DNA of 64,000 nt from Prorocentrum cordatum (GCA_963575745.1 CAUYUJ010020516.1:640124-704123), one strand, 5' to 3'; positions 1 to 10,741 are shown, counted from the stretch's first letter. The notes: a model not told the origin generated them from the letters alone. A program made the numbers and translations.

Positions 1-440
1 GGGGGGGCGGAGGAGGAGAAGGCGCAGGAGGAGGGGGAGGAGAAATGAGAGCGCTGGAGGAGAGGGGGGTGGGGGTGTGGGGGGACCGGGGAAGGCGGGG
101 GGGAGGGCGCGGGTAGGGGGCGGAGGAAGATGCGAGCGAGGAGGAGGGGGAATGAGAGCAGGAGAAGATTGAGGTGGGGAGAATGAGGATGATGAGAAGT
201 AGGAGGAGGAGGAGGAGGAGGAGGAGGAGGAGGAGGAGGGGGAGGCAGAGGAGGAAGCGGATGAAGAAGGGGAGGTGGAGAAGGAGGCGAAGGGCGGAGG
301 AGGCAGGAGAGGTGGGACGAGGAGAAGGACGTCGACGACGACGAGGGGGGGCGATGATGATGAGGAGGAGGGGTAGGAAGAGGAGGAGGGGTAGGAGGAG
401 GGGGAGGATGGGGAGAAGGAGGAATGGGAGTACAAGCAAG
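1..440. repeat. GGA/GAG polypurine tract
   Basis: Almost pure purine on the + strand: GGA, GAG and GGGGGA units with a pure GGA run near 204-240. On the minus strand it reads CCT without a stop in the frame of the neighbouring exon, so that exon's frame runs off the left edge of the window. The Arg- and Gly-rich frames here are repeat translations. It may be an intron of the gene at 440-1413. Confidence 0.85.
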
Positions 441-1413
441 TGAAGGAGGCGGCGCGGCGCCTGCTTCTTGTTCGGCGCGACGCCAGCAGAGTCGACGCGG
501 CCGCGGCAGTCGCGACCAAAGGTGAAGTCCAGCACCTCGCGCACATGCTGGACGCAACGAGGCTCGGGAAGCCCGACCTCGTCGTAGACGAAGTCCTCCG
601 AGATGACGTGCTCCAGCTGGGCGACCACCTGGTTGTGGAGGTGGGTGTTGCGGTGCACGACGGTGTGGGCGTGCACGTCGCCGGCGTACTTCTGCTCATT
701 GGTGGCCCCCAGCATGACCCTGTGCTCCTGGTGGACCATGCACATGTCGAGGGGCAGGCTCAGCACGTTTGGTATGTCCAGCAGCTGGGTCTGGACGTGG
801 GCCATGATCCTCTGGTTAGACTTGGCCGCGTCGGGCGTCGTCGCCAAGAGGATGTACGGGACCGTCGCAGCGAGCCGCGGAATCTCCGCGAAAGCCAGCG
901 GGGGCAGAGCTCGGGAGACTGCATCGTACATGGTCGACGCGCGGCCGCTCTGCAAAAAGACGGGCGCGATGGGCAGGTCGTACCATTCCGAGGGGCCATC
1001 GACGCACGCCCAAGCCACGTGGACGCGCTGAGCCAGCACCTCGAGCACGCCCCGGTCTGGAAGCGCACCCGACGGTCGGCCCTGTTTGTACTCCTCCAGG
1101 CTCACGGTGGTCCAACGCCCGTCACCGGCCAGCCGGAAGTACCGCGCGTGCGGTGCGACCTCCGCCGCGAGGCCAGCGAAGCGCACTGTCCACGGAGTGG
1201 CGTCGAAGGCGCGACAGATGAACAGGCCAGCGAGGCCGCGGCGCCTCGCATCGGCGAGGCGCCGCGTGAAGGCCTGCTCCAGGGCCCGCTGCGACACCCG
1301 CGCGACGGCAGACACCAGCTCCGCCGTGCGCCGAGTGCACCCCAGGGCATTCTTGCCGCGCGAGGCGACCCGTGCCGCGCGGCGCCCCACGCTGCGGTAC
1401 GCCGCCGCCGGCG
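440..1413 (-). CDS. Hypothetical protein, large 3' exon (partial)
   Basis: An open minus-strand frame of about 320 codons with normal amino-acid composition and codon bias. It includes FICRAFDATPWTVRFAG and, further on, YILLATTPDAAKSNQR, VLSLPLDMCMVHQEHRVM and VVAQLEHVISEDFVYDEVG. The opposite-strand frame (440-1603, +) looks like its antisense shadow (many LVVDEV/VEVGV runs). The proposed exon start follows a long CCT tract ending CCCCCAG, which makes a good pyrimidine tract plus 3' splice site. The frame stays open into the purine tract to the left, so the true 3' boundary is unknown. I recognise no domain. It belongs with the two smaller exons at 1967-2102 and 2450-2547. Confidence 0.6.
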
Positions 1414-1966
1414 CTGGGGGAGGAGGAGGATGAGGAGGCGGAGGCGGGGGAGGGGGGCAAGGGCGGGGAGGAGGAGGAGGAGGAGGAGGAAGAGAACGAC
1501 GACGACGACGCGGAGGACGACGAAGAGGAGGATGAGGACGAGGAGGAGGATGACGAGGAGGTCGAGGAGGAGGAGGAGTAGGAGGATGAGGGAGGGAGGA
1601 TGAGGAAGAGAAGGATGAGGAGGAGGAAGAGGAGGAGGAGGAGGAGGAGGAGGAAGACAATGAGGAGGGGGAGGAGGAGGGAAGGTAGGAGGCGGGCGAG
1701 GAGACGGAGGGGGAAGAGGAGGGGGGGGGGAGGGTGAGTCGGGCGACCAGGAACCGGAGGAGGAAGAAGAGGAGGGCCAGGAGGAGCAAGGGGATGCGGG
1801 GGGGAGGGGGGTGGGGGGGTGCACGGCGCGGAGAAGGGGCGACGGAGGGTGAGAGAGCGGGTGAGGGAGTGGAGGCAAGAGGAAGAGGAGGAAGGAGGAA
1901 GGAGGTGGGAGGGCGATGGGCGGTGGGGGGGGGGACGGGCGGGGTGGCGGCGAAGAAAACGGGGGC
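1414..1966 (-). repeat. Intron-like CCT/GGA microsatellite
   Basis: On the minus strand a GC-rich lead-in is followed by about 450 bases of CCT/CTT repeats ending in CAG. It separates two coding exons. The long Pro/Ser/Leu frames across it are repeat translations. Confidence 0.6.
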
Positions 1967-2102
1967 CTGGCACAGCGCCAAGTGCCAGGACCGAGGGTTG
2001 CGGCGCGCCATGCTGGCGAGCATGGCGCGCTGCTTGACCGAGCCCCCCAGCGCCACCATGTCGCCGACCCGGAGCTGCCTCGATAGGGAGGCGTCATACG
2101 TC
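1967..2102 (-). CDS. Hypothetical protein, internal exon
   Basis: About 45 codons on the minus strand with ordinary composition: TYDASLSRQLRVGDMVALGG then SVKQRAMLASMARRNPRSW. It is preceded by a 3' site (GCGGAG|GAC). The phase fits the upstream exon exactly: CGC GAC AG| + G ACG TAT gives an uninterrupted frame. The 3' boundary is less certain. CAG|GC (a GC donor) is used here, but it does not match the phase of the next exon, and an alternative end one codon earlier (CTG T|GC) would. Confidence 0.5.
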
Positions 2103-2449
2103 CTCCGCATCCCCCTCCTCCTCCATCCTCCTCCTCCTCCTCCTCCTCCTCCTCCTCCGCCCTCCTCCTCCTCCTCCTCATCGCCTCGTTCCGCGTCCTC
2201 CCTCCTCCATCCTCCTCATCCGCATCGTTCCTTTCCTCCTCCTCCGCCTAGTCCCTCCGCCCTCTTCTCATCGCCCCTCCGCCCTCCTCTCGTGCTCGTG
2301 TCCCGCCCCCTTCCTCCGCTTCCTCCCTCCTCCTTACTCCTCCTCCTTTCCACTCCCTCCTCCGCCTCCTCCTCCCCTCCTCCTCCTCCTCCTCCGCCTC
2401 CTCCTCCTCCTCCTCTCCTCCTCCTCTTCCTCGTCCTCGTGGGCGCCTC
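2103..2449 (-). repeat. Intron-like GGA microsatellite
   Basis: About 330 bases of CTC/CTT on the + strand (GAG on the minus strand) between two coding exons whose reading phase matches across it. The 5' boundary would be GACAG|GAGGCG, a GA donor. Non-canonical GA and GC donors are known in dinoflagellates. Confidence 0.5.
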
Positions 2450-2547
2450 CTGTCGCGGGCCTTGGCGAGCGCGCAGCACTTGGCCTCCAGCTCGGACACC
2501 GCGCTGCGCACCCGCCTGGCCATCTGCGCCGCCAGCACGCACTCGTC
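2450..2547 (-). CDS. Hypothetical protein, upstream exon
   Basis: About 32 codons on the minus strand: DECVLAAQMARRVRSAVSEL followed by EAKCCALAKARD. It would form a charged amphipathic helix. It is preceded by CCCCAG|GAC, a normal 3' splice site, so this is probably not the first exon. Nothing upstream could be assigned with confidence; the region to 2,860 has Gly/Pro/Ala-rich open frames only. Confidence 0.5.
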
Positions 2548-2584
2548 CTGGGGACGGGCGGGGGGGGGAGGGCGGGCGCGCGGC

Positions 2585-2720
2585 GCGCGGGGGGGGTGAA
2601 CACCCGACGCCAGACCTGTCGGCGCCCGCCGCAGGGGGGAGGGGGGGGGGGCGGTCGCAAGGCACGCGGGAGGGTGAACACCCGATGCCAGTCCTGCCGG
2701 CGCTTGCCGCGGCGACGGGG
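2585..2720. repeat. Direct duplication of about 75 bp
   Basis: GGGTGAACACCCGACGCCAG at about 2597 and a near-identical copy at about 2672, each followed by CCTG(T/C)CGGCGC. The GGGTGAACACCC core is itself a short palindrome. Confidence 0.6.
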
Positions 2721-3059
2721 CCGGGCTCGATGCCGACGCCGACCTGGCGCCACCGGCGCCGCCGCCGCGAAGCCCCCGCGGATGGCCAAGCCATCGACGA
2801 GGCTCGGCAGGCCGAGCTGCTGGCCTTGGGCCCCCGCGGGGCCGCGGACCCACAGGTCCAAGATCGACATTCCAGCCGAAAGGGCTCCGGGCCAGAAGGA
2901 GCGGGGATCGAGGCGGGATCGGTGGTCCCAGGAGTTAGGGGGTGATAATATTGAAACGTGGCGGGGCTCCGAAGCAGGCGCTATGAGAGGACGGGGGAGC
3001 TCCTCACAAGCCCCGCCTGTGTCCCTGGGCGAACCGGAGGTGTCCACGAAGGCTTCCCA

Positions 3060-3759
3060 GAAGGAACGGGGGGGGGGGGGCTAAGAACCACGCGCCATGC
3101 CGAAGTCGCACGTCCCCTCCCGTCAGTGATGCCCCCATGCCTACCGACCAGCCGTCTCCCCCGACACGTTCCCATTCCACTACCCACCCCTCCCCCCGAA
3201 TCGCCAACACCCCACCCCGCCCCGCCCCGCCTCTCTCCCCCCCTACACCCAACCCCCCATCCCCCACCCACTCACGCACGCGCGCACGCACGCACGCACG
3301 CACACGCGCGGGCGCGAACACACGCACGAAAACCCACCTTCGCGCCCACGCACGCACGCACGCGCTCACACACACGCGCACACACGCGCACACGCGCTCA
3401 CGCTCGCACGCTCACACGCACGCCACCACGCACGCACCAACGACACACTACGACGACACACTACGACAACGACGACGACGACGACGACGACGGTGACTCC
3501 CACCACCACCACCAACACAAACATCAACACCACCAGCACCACCCGACACAAAAGCCCCCCCCCCTCCGAAAGCGACGAACAACCGCCCACCCACCCCAAA
3601 CGACCTCTCTACACGGCCGCCACCCCCGCCCCCGCCCAAGTGCACCTCCCCGCTACCAACCCCAACAACCACTCCCACCCCGCGCCCCCTCCCACGGCCC
3701 CTCCAAAGTGTTTTAAGAACAACAGCAACAACAACAACAACAACAACCACAACAACAAT

Positions 3760-3813
<54 letters not shown>

Positions 3814-3900
3814 AACAACAGGAACAACAACAACAACAACACCATCAAGAACAACATTAACAACAACAACAACAACAACAACACCAACAACAACAATATA
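3060..3900. repeat. Compound microsatellites: CACG/CA, GAC, AAC
   Basis: A poly-G run, then C-rich sequence, then CACG/CA alternation (about 3270-3440), ACGACG (3440-3490), CAC/CAA, and a long CAACGA/AAC block (3717-3900). Alternating purine-pyrimidine in the first block could form Z-DNA. No gene is seen in 2,860-4,100. Confidence 0.85.
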
Positions 3901-4269
3901 ACACAACCGGATACGACATTTGGACGGCGGTGGTGGGTGGCAAGGTCAAGAATTGCGGGCTATGGAGCGCGAGTGACGGTCATCGGGGCACGGTTACGGT
4001 TGGTGTGGCTATGTCCACCTAGTCGTGTCGGGGCGACGCTAATGCCGTGGTGGATGATGGCGGAAGCGTTACCTACGATGGTCGATGATCGACATGTTGG
4101 CTCTAGTACAACATAACCAACAATACACGTATTGATATTTCTGGTTTTGCTGACGAATATGTGGTAAATGTATTGTTTTTGGTATTGATATGTTTGGTAT
4201 TGTTGGTAATATCCGGCGCAGATATCCGGTGCAGTACCCGCAGTGCGCCAGGATCTGAGACCCCATCGG

Positions 4270-4445
4270 GCGCGTCAAATAATGGCAGTACTACGACTAC
4301 TAAGAATAGTAATCGTAGCAATAGTCGTAATTGTCGTAGTAAGACTAGTAGTTGTAGTAGTAGTTGCAGCAGTCGTTTCGTAGCAGTCGTAGTCTGGTGT
4401 AGCATTGCTCGAAGTAGTAGCCTGGTGATGCTGTAGTACCAATAG
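4270..4445. repeat. TAG/GTA imperfect trinucleotide array
   Basis: GTA, TAG and TCG triplets repeated imperfectly (AGTAGTTGTAGTAGTAG and similar). Frames across it are repeat translations. The AT-richer stretch 4,080-4,560 shows nothing else. Confidence 0.75.
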
Positions 4446-4779
4446 TGTGATGCTGACGATGATCATCATAATGCTGGTACTTATCGTAACAAAAATATTC
4501 AATGTGCGATTGTTACGTTCCCTGATGGCATTCAAATTTGGACCCGGAGTTCCCCACTGCCGACCAACATTGTCTTGGCGAGAGATTGTCCTGAGATTCG
4601 TGGGAGCGGGGGGGGGGCTTGATTATCGGAGGCATGCGGTTCGAAGATTTCTAGTTCTCGCGCGCGTGCAGCCCCTGGGGGTCACTGGGCGAAATAAAAA
4701 ACCCGACCAATCTCCGGCAAGGTCCGGTCAGAGATGGTTCTGCTCCTGGGCGCCGGCCTCGGGGCTCCCCAGAGAGCTC

Positions 4780-5330
4780 CAATCAGGGCAAAGAGGCTCC
4801 CAAGATGTCCCCAAGAGGCCGCTCAAGAGGCCTCCAAGACGCCCCACGAAGCCTCCCAGAGCACTCCCAAGAGCGCCCCCAGAGGGAAAAAACATGTGTG
4901 TCCTCAGGTGTTTGAAACATGTTGGCGTTCTCGCCATTTCGGCTTCTCGACGCTCCAAGACGGCCCAAGAGGCCCCCAAGATTACCCCAAGACGGCTCCA
5001 GAGGCCTCCAAGAGGGCCTGAAGACGGCCCAAGAAGGCCCCAAGAGAAAGAGGCCTCCAAGACAGCCCAAAAGGGCCCCAGAACGGCCCTAAGAGAGGGC
5101 CCGAGGGGGATCCCGAACGAACATCTCGAGCCCTCGCCCCCAAGAGACGCCCAAGAGACGCCCAAGAGGCCCCCAAGAGCCCCTCAACATTTCCAAGGGT
5201 CCACCAAGAGGCCCCAAGAGAGTCCCAAGAGGCCCCCAAGATGCTCCCAGGACGCTCCCAAAAACTGCTCCCCAGGGACCCCCGAGAGCCCTGCGAGGAT
5301 ACCCCAAGAAGCCTCCACGAAGACTCTGAC
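4780..5330. repeat. Degenerate 10-12 bp tandem repeat (CCAAGAGGC family)
   Basis: Dozens of diverged units of the form CCCCAAGAGGCC, TCCAAGACGGCC or CCAAGAGCGCC. The minus strand gives Trp/Leu/Gly-rich frames that are not protein-like beyond the repeat. The same family recurs near 63,850-63,960 and, reversed, at about 23,395-23,480 and 55,270-55,360. Confidence 0.8.
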
Positions 5331-5687
5331 CCACAACCCAAGCACGGTTCCCCGCAGCGCCGCATGGTGTAACGAACCTGCGGGCAAATGCCAGCGATGC
5401 AGCAATTTGGGCGGGCGGAATGAGCGAAACGATCAAATGACAGCTCAACAACATGGAAAATGAGAGGGCGGCGCCAGAATGGGAACCGGAACCATCGTAA
5501 ACACAGCGACGGGCCCAGGACAAGGACGGCACAACGGGACCAGAACAACACAAACAGCACTGACGTTTCCAGGGCCCGCTGAATGCGCGCGCGGGCCGCC
5601 TGCAGGGCCGCGGCATCCCCTCGAGAACCCTACCTGGTCGGCGCCCGCGGCAGCGTGCCATCACGCCCCATCGGGTACGCACATTTT

Positions 5688-5780
5688 GCCGTCGCTCGGA
5701 CGTCCATTTCCCGTTCATTTTTCGGTTTCGTGCGTGTTTTTTGCTGCCGACAAAAAAAATGCACACGTCCGAGCGATGCC
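5688..5780. mobile_element. Short inverted-repeat element, copy 1
   Basis: GCCGTCGCTCGGACGTCC at the left and ACACGTCCGAGCGATGCC at the right are inverted copies sharing a 12-bp core (TCGCTCGGACGT). They enclose about 57 bp containing TTCGGTTTCGTGCG. A second copy with the same arms and the same internal words lies at 52,911-53,035, so this is a dispersed MITE-like hairpin. No clear target duplication is visible. Confidence 0.65.
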
Positions 5781-5879
5781 AAGACAAGAGTGGCCCCACG
5801 GTCGCCGTCCGAAGGGGAGAACAACTGGGGCAAGCAGGAGTCGTCGGAGGCCCGCGCGGCACTGCGAGAGTTCGCCTGC

Positions 5880-6220
5880 AGCAGCGAGCGCTGGAGAGGG
5901 AACCCAGGGACCTCTCGGGCCACGGCGAGCAACGGTGAGCCTCGGCCAAACATACAGCAGGGGCCCGACCACAAGAAGCCTTCCACAGGAAGCCCGACCC
6001 TGAGACCCCAGGACGTCCATCGATTTTTGGAGTGGGAACGTCACGCCTTCCGTGGCGCAACCATCGACACCCAAGCAGCCCAGGGCACCCTGGAGGCAAG
6101 CAGGGTGCTTCTTGACATGGACCCCCCCCCCCTGTATGTCTGCAACAATGAGCGCCGAAGAGGGAACCAAGGCACCTGTCGGGCCACGGCGACCCTCGGC
6201 CAATCATGGGCTCCTCGCCA
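5880..6220. repeat. Diverged direct repeat, about 260 bp apart
   Basis: GAGCGCTGGAGAGGGAACCC... at about 5889 recurs as GAGCGCCGAAGAGGGAACC... at about 6149. Both continue with ACCT-TCGGGCCACGGCGA. No gene supported. Confidence 0.5.
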
Positions 6221-6433
6221 TAAATCGAAGGGTCGGCCCGAAAACCGGAGTCCCTCCTGAGCCCAGTGCGGTGCATATCTCAGCGTTTTGACTACAGGGA
6301 AAGACTGACCTTCGGTGCACGGCTCAAGACAGCCGCGGGGAGGGGCAAATCCAACCGCACAAGCCCAGTGCTGGGACGCGCGGGGGGGGGGGGCATGAAC
6401 CTGCACCTCAGGTTTCTCCGGCGCAGAGCCACT

Positions 6434-6631
6434 TAGGGAAACAAGCATTGACATAAGCATGACATCTCGGAGGTCGGCGCATATTGATCGGATCGGCGCT
6501 GACCCCAGAGCGCGCCAGGTGCGGCGCGGGAGGCGTCGCCAGGGCCTGCCAGGGGGCCCCAACACTGATCCGAGGAATCCGCGCGGCCCTCCGATTGTTT
6601 AATTATGTGTATGACATCGTTTGTTCCCCGA
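6434..6631. mobile_element. Inverted-repeat element, TAGGGGAACAA family (degenerate copy)
   Basis: Left arm TAGGGAAACAAGCATTGACA pairs with a right arm whose complement starts CGGGGAACAAACGATGTCAT. Inner arms TCGGATCGGCGCTG and CTCGGATCAGTG also pair. About 198 bp, the same size as the intact copy at 15,208-15,405. Target duplication not clear. Confidence 0.6.
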
Positions 6632-6954
6632 CCTGTGAGCCTGCAACACAGGACCCTCCGGCGAAGGGCCACTCTTACGCTTGGCCGATTCTACGTCTGC
6701 TTGTCTGCGTCTCGGCGACTCCGAAGGGAGTGATTTAACCTGGGGGGGCACCCTGGGGGGCGGGCGAGGACCTCGACAGAGCTCTCCGCCGCGACCCGAG
6801 GAGGCCCGGCGAAGACAGCGTCGTGCTCCCCAGGTCCCACCAACGGCGCCGATCGCAAACCACACCCTAGCGTAACTTGGATGCTCATTCCGGGGAGCTT
6901 CTTGGAGACACTCGCTCCACTCGTGCGTCGAAGCTGCGTCGAACGTCCGTCGAT

Positions 6955-7056
6955 TTGAATCGACCTTGAGTCGAATCTGAGTCGAACCTGAGAGGAACCT
7001 GAGCCGAACTCGAATCGAACTTGAGCCGAACTTGGGTCGAACTTGGGCCGAACTGG
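6955..7056. repeat. 10-11 bp minisatellite (GTCGAACCTGA)
   Basis: Nine or so units such as GTCGAATCTGA, GTCGAACCTGA, GCCGAACTTGG and GTCGAACTTGG. Similar GAACC-type arrays occur at 55,575-55,740 and 56,580-56,700, and the reverse complement at 62,815-63,000. Confidence 0.75.
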
Positions 7057-7129
7057 GGGGGAACAGGTCCCTTAGGTGGGCCCCGGGAAGGTCCCCCAGA
7101 CGAGCATCGAACGTAACTCGGGGGTGGAC

Positions 7130-7310
7130 AGATCCCCCTTTAGTAAAACATGGTTTTGTGAGAACGACCTGAGGCCCAAATCTGGCGGGCGCAAGCCTGG
7201 AAAATAACGGCCGCGGCGCCCTCTCGAGGACCGAAAACGGACAATTCACTAATCGACGTGTCACTGTTGGGGGTTCTGTCCAACCCCGAGTACCCGTACC
7301 CTTTGTAGCC
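7130..7310. repeat. Dispersed repeat R150, copy 1
   Basis: Shares about 150 bp with 23,150-23,310 and 55,040-55,195, including TAGTAAA..., CTGGCGGGCGCAAGCCTGGA, CTCGAG(G/A)ACCGAAAACGGAC and AATCGACGT(G/A)TCA. On the minus strand one frame keeps RRLVNCPFSVLER...ARFGP in all three copies. A second frame is also conserved, so coding status is unresolved. Confidence 0.7.
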
Positions 7311-7484
7311 GCCGAGCCTACCCTGCGCACCCCTCAGGCTCCCCGGCGGGGGGCGCGGCCGCCCACAGCCTGCCCGCAGCCGGGGCCTCCACGGGGCGCC
7401 GCCCTATGCGCCACCGGCCGCCACCGCGGGCGGCTCGGCCGCCGCCTCCTGCTGGGGTCGTCATCGTCGTCACCGTCGTCGTCG

Positions 7485-7735
7485 ACAGAGGAGAGGGAGG
7501 AGGAGGAGGAGGAGGAGGAGGAGGAGGAGGAGGAGGAGAGGAGGAGGAGGAAGGAGGAGGAGGAGAGGGAGAAGGAGGAGGAGGAGGAGGAGGAGGAGAG
7601 AGGAGGAAGACGAGGAGGAGGAGAGGGAGAAGGAGGAGGAGGAGGAGGAGGAGGAGGAGGAGGAAAGGAGGAGGAGGAGGAGGAGGAGGAGGAGGAGAAG
7701 CAGGAGGAGGAGGAGAAGGAGAAAGGGAAACAAAG
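7485..7735. repeat. GGA microsatellite
   Basis: About 240 bp of GGA with rare interruptions. The three Glu-, Gly- and Arg-rich frames are repeat translations. Confidence 0.9.
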
Positions 7736-7994
7736 CATCTCGCTAGAAAGGTCCATGGCCCAAGGGGCCCCTAGGATTCCCGTAGAGCCCCCCCTCACCA
7801 GGTCCCGAAGGCCCCCAGTGGAGTCCAGAATGGCACGTGTAGCTAGGCACAGCTGAGGCCATAACCACTTCTAGCAACACCCGAACACCTCGTGTTTGTT
7901 TCGCATGCTTTCTTGGTGAGTGAACGTTTTCTTATTCGGCGTTTCGACATTGGGCGAGAGGGGGGAGGAGGGAGAGGCTGGCTCCTGACCTCTG

Positions 7995-8420
7995 CTTAGC
8001 GCGACTGTGTGAGACAGTGGGGAACCCTATGGGGAATCGAATGGGGAATCTTATGGGGGAATCGAAAGTGGGAGTCATACGTGGGAGTCCTATGGCGAAT
8101 ATGATTGAGGAATCCTATGGGGGAGCCTCATTGGGGAAATAATGAAAAGGATGAGAGCCCTATGGAGGGAATCTTCACGGGGAATCCTGTAAGGAATTCT
8201 ATGGTGATCATGGAGAATATTACGTGGGAGCATTATGCGGGAATCCTATGTGAGTCCTGTTGAGAATCTTATATAGTGAAATCATGTGAGGAATCTCGTG
8301 GGGACATCCCATTACGAATCCCATGAAGGAATCCTGTGGGGGGGGACTTCTGGGGGAATCCCAGAAAGTGAAATCCGAATATAGTTCGAATTAATTTGGA
8401 ATCCGATTGGAATCTTGAGG
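7995..8420. repeat. Degenerate GGGGAATCCTATG repeat
   Basis: Roughly 20 diverged units of (G)GGGAATC(C/T)TATG of variable length. A reverse-oriented relative (GGATTCCTAA) forms the array at 18,050-18,320. No gene is seen in 7,750-8,700. Confidence 0.7.
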
Positions 8421-8744
8421 ACTTGCAATCCCACAACAACCGACTACCCTAGGTTGTGTGTTTTTTGTATCACATATGGCGCCCTGAAACACATGTCTTA
8501 TTGTCCCGAGAGCCACCCCAGAAACACAATGCACAGTTCCGAGAAACGCGTGTCCACCAGCAGGGAAAGGGGGGGAGGCGGGGCCCCTTGTTCACTCCAC
8601 CTGCTTGAAACAGGTGCCCGAACACAGCCAATCTCTACTGCATCTGCATGGGGAGCCCGCGCAGATCGGCTAAACGATAGGTTCTGTTTGTCTGTCCGGC
8701 CGTTGGCCCTAGACTGGGGAGTGGTCGGGCAACAAACGTAGGAC

Positions 8745-8870
8745 TCTTCATGCGTGTAAATACCAGCGCGGAGGGGGATATCCAACATGCATTCGGCACG
8801 CGTGCACTTAGAACGCGTTTCCACGCGTGTAGGCACCAAAAGGGGTTCCGACATGCTGCCAGCGGAATCC
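8745..8870. repeat. CACGCGTG-rich dispersed repeat, copy 1
   Basis: Contains GCGCGGAGGGGGATATCCAA, CATTCGGCACGCGTGCAC and CCACGCGTGTAGGCACC. The same order of words appears, tandemly repeated, at 16,795-17,010. Confidence 0.6.
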
Positions 8871-9095
8871 GCCGGCCCCCTTGTGGGGCCACCAGGCTGT
8901 AGGCCGGGAATTCGCAGTTTCCTGTACCAGTTGCGGCTTCCAGCTTCCACTGTAACAGTTCTGCTTCTTGCTGCTTACTGTTCCTTGTTGACTTCTTGCT
9001 GCTTACTGTTCCTTGTTGATGGACCGCGCGAGGGGGGGAGGCCCGAAACGGGCATTTTTACCGCGGCCAAAAATGGTTCTCAGAATTTCTGGGGA

Positions 9096-9304
9096 CAAAT
9101 TGACACCCCTCACGCAGATTGGCGGGGTCAGGGTGCAAAAACACATGGGATTTGCCACATGTTTGACATTCGGTGGCACCCCTCACGCAGATCGGCGGGG
9201 TCAGGGTCCATAAACTCATGGGATTTGCAACATTTCGCAAAATTCCTGGCACCCCTCATGCAGATCGGCGGGGTCAGGGTCCAACAACGCGGATTCACAA
9301 ATAT
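9096..9304. repeat. About 73-bp tandem repeat T, left block (3 units)
   Basis: Units of CACCCCTCACGCAGATCGGC-GGGGTCAGGGT followed by CAAAAACACATGGGATTTGC and ACATGTTTGACATTCGGTGG, starting near 9,106, 9,178 and 9,252. The same repeat, same orientation, resumes at 14,655 on the far side of the retroelement, so the element probably landed inside a T array. Confidence 0.8.
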
Positions 9305-9384
9305 GAAGCGTAATCTCTCTGCCCCCTCCCTCCGCACTTGCATGCATCCGTCTCACTTCCTCCTCTGCTCCCTCGTCTTCTCCG
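9305..9384 (+). repeat. Split direct repeat A1
   Basis: 80 bp from GAAGCG to TCTTCTCCG, about 90% identical to A2 at 14,426-14,509. Includes CTCCGCACTTGCATGCATCC and TCTCACTTCC. Confidence 0.85.
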
Positions 9385-9398
9385 AGCTCCTGGGGGCC

Positions 9399-10741
9399 AT
9401 GCCTGCAAAGGGCCACTCGGCCAGGCCCGTCTCCGAGGCCGCCCCGACAGGCTCCGCGATGCCTCCGTTCGACGGCCCGCCGGGCGACTGGACAGGGGCG
9501 TTGCCCTTCCACCCTCCAGCCGGCCAGGCCGCAGCCAGCGGCAACCTCTTCTTGGGGCAGGTCGTGGCGGCGGCTGTGAGGCAGGACGCCAAGGCGCTCG
9601 AGGAGCTGGCGGCGCAGCACGACCCGGCCGACCAGCTGGTGCAGGCCGCCGGCCAAGGAGAACCACTTCGCAGCCTCGAGCCCGACGACTCCGCCATGCG
9701 CGCCGCCGCCGCGGCGCGCAAGGCCGGGCGGTTCCTCCAGACACCTGCGCCCAAGGTGGAGGACGTGGGCCGCTTACAGCGCCCGTTGGCGCAGACCTTG
9801 TGCCAAGAGTTGCCGCGCGTCTGGGCCGCTGCCCTCCAAGGCCGCGTCTCTTGGGGCGACGCCCTGAACTGGGCCGGCCAGGCCGCCGCTGCCGCGGCAG
9901 ACATCGCCGCCCCGCCCGGGCAGGCCGAGAGGGCGTCGGCGTGCTGCGCCTTACCCTTACGGTGGCACCGTAGGGGTATAAACTTTCCAGCCGCCCAGGG
10001 ACAGGCGCCCCCGACAGCGAAAAAGTGTATTTCATACCGCTCTCCAATCGCTGAGAGATGGACTGGTCTCTCCTGTCGCGCTACCAGGCCGAGGGCGGGG
10101 CAGAGGCCGGGCAGCAGCGCGGGGCCGCCGGCGCGGGGCAGGCTGCCGCCGCGGCCGGGCAGGGCGAGCGCCGGCAGGCGACGCCCTTCCCCTGCCGGCG
10201 GTGCCTTGTCGGGAGAACTGCGCGAACGCGAACAAGTGCACCTACCTGCGTGCAATATCTATATCCATATCCAGTGCGTCTTGGACTTTCTTCGAAAGGG
10301 GCGCCGCAAGGCCGAGGCGCACTGGATATGGATAAAAATTGAGCCTTTTGGAAGCAGATTATAATCCATATCCCGTGCGCCTCATGTCTCTTGAAAAGAG
10401 TGTCCGAAACTCCAAGACGCACTGGATGTGGATAAAGACATTGCCCGCACTACCGGCACGGCGGCCCGTTCTGCCGCACCACAGGCCCCGGGCCCACGAG
10501 GTGCTTCCTTTCGCACCTCGAGGCCAACGGCAGGGAACTCCTCCGGAAGGACAACTCCGCCGGGGGCCGCGAGCAGCCGCACCCCCTCCGCCGAGGGGGC
10601 GCGGGCCCGGCGAGCGCGCCACCCCGCAGCGCAGGTGAGGGGCCAGCCCGCGGCAGGCCGCCCTCGGCCTGGCACCGCGTGGCCAGGGCTCGGCCGCGAG
10701 GGATTCTGTGCAGCGGCGCGCCGCCTCCCCGGTGCAGTTGA
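9399..10741 (+). pseudogene. Gag-like protein, interrupted
   Basis: Starts at an ATG 15 bp after A1 and reads MPAKGHSARPVSEAAPTGSA, then an Ala/Gln-rich helical region (VVAAAVRQDAKALEELAAQH; LCQELPRVWAAALQGRVSWG) to about 9,950. The frame then changes. A different frame near 10,225 reads ENCANANKCTY, is cut by the element at 10,247-10,449, and resumes after one copy of the 5-bp duplication as RHGGPFCRTTGPGPTRCF, ending at TGA 10,739-10,741. The rejoined cluster C-x5-C-x3-H-x4-C would be a nucleic-acid-binding zinc finger, as in Gag proteins. Role in particle formation or RNA binding is inferred from position and this cluster only. Confidence 0.6.
10247..10449. mobile_element. Inverted-repeat element, TGCGGGCAA family, copy 1
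   Basis: 203 bp with about 40-bp inverted arms: left TGCGTGCAATATCTATATCC then ATATCCAGTGCGTCTTGGA; right arm complement TGCGGGCAATGTCTTTATCC. Flanked by an exact 5-bp duplication CTACC (10,242-10,246 and 10,450-10,454). Internally it carries a second ATATCCAGTGCG hairpin. Removing it and one CTACC restores the Gag zinc-finger frame. Non-autonomous (no ORF). Confidence 0.9.

Noticed and set aside
440-1603. 387-codon + strand protein
   Set aside because: Its first two thirds are the antisense of a better minus-strand frame and the rest is Arg-rich repeat translation.
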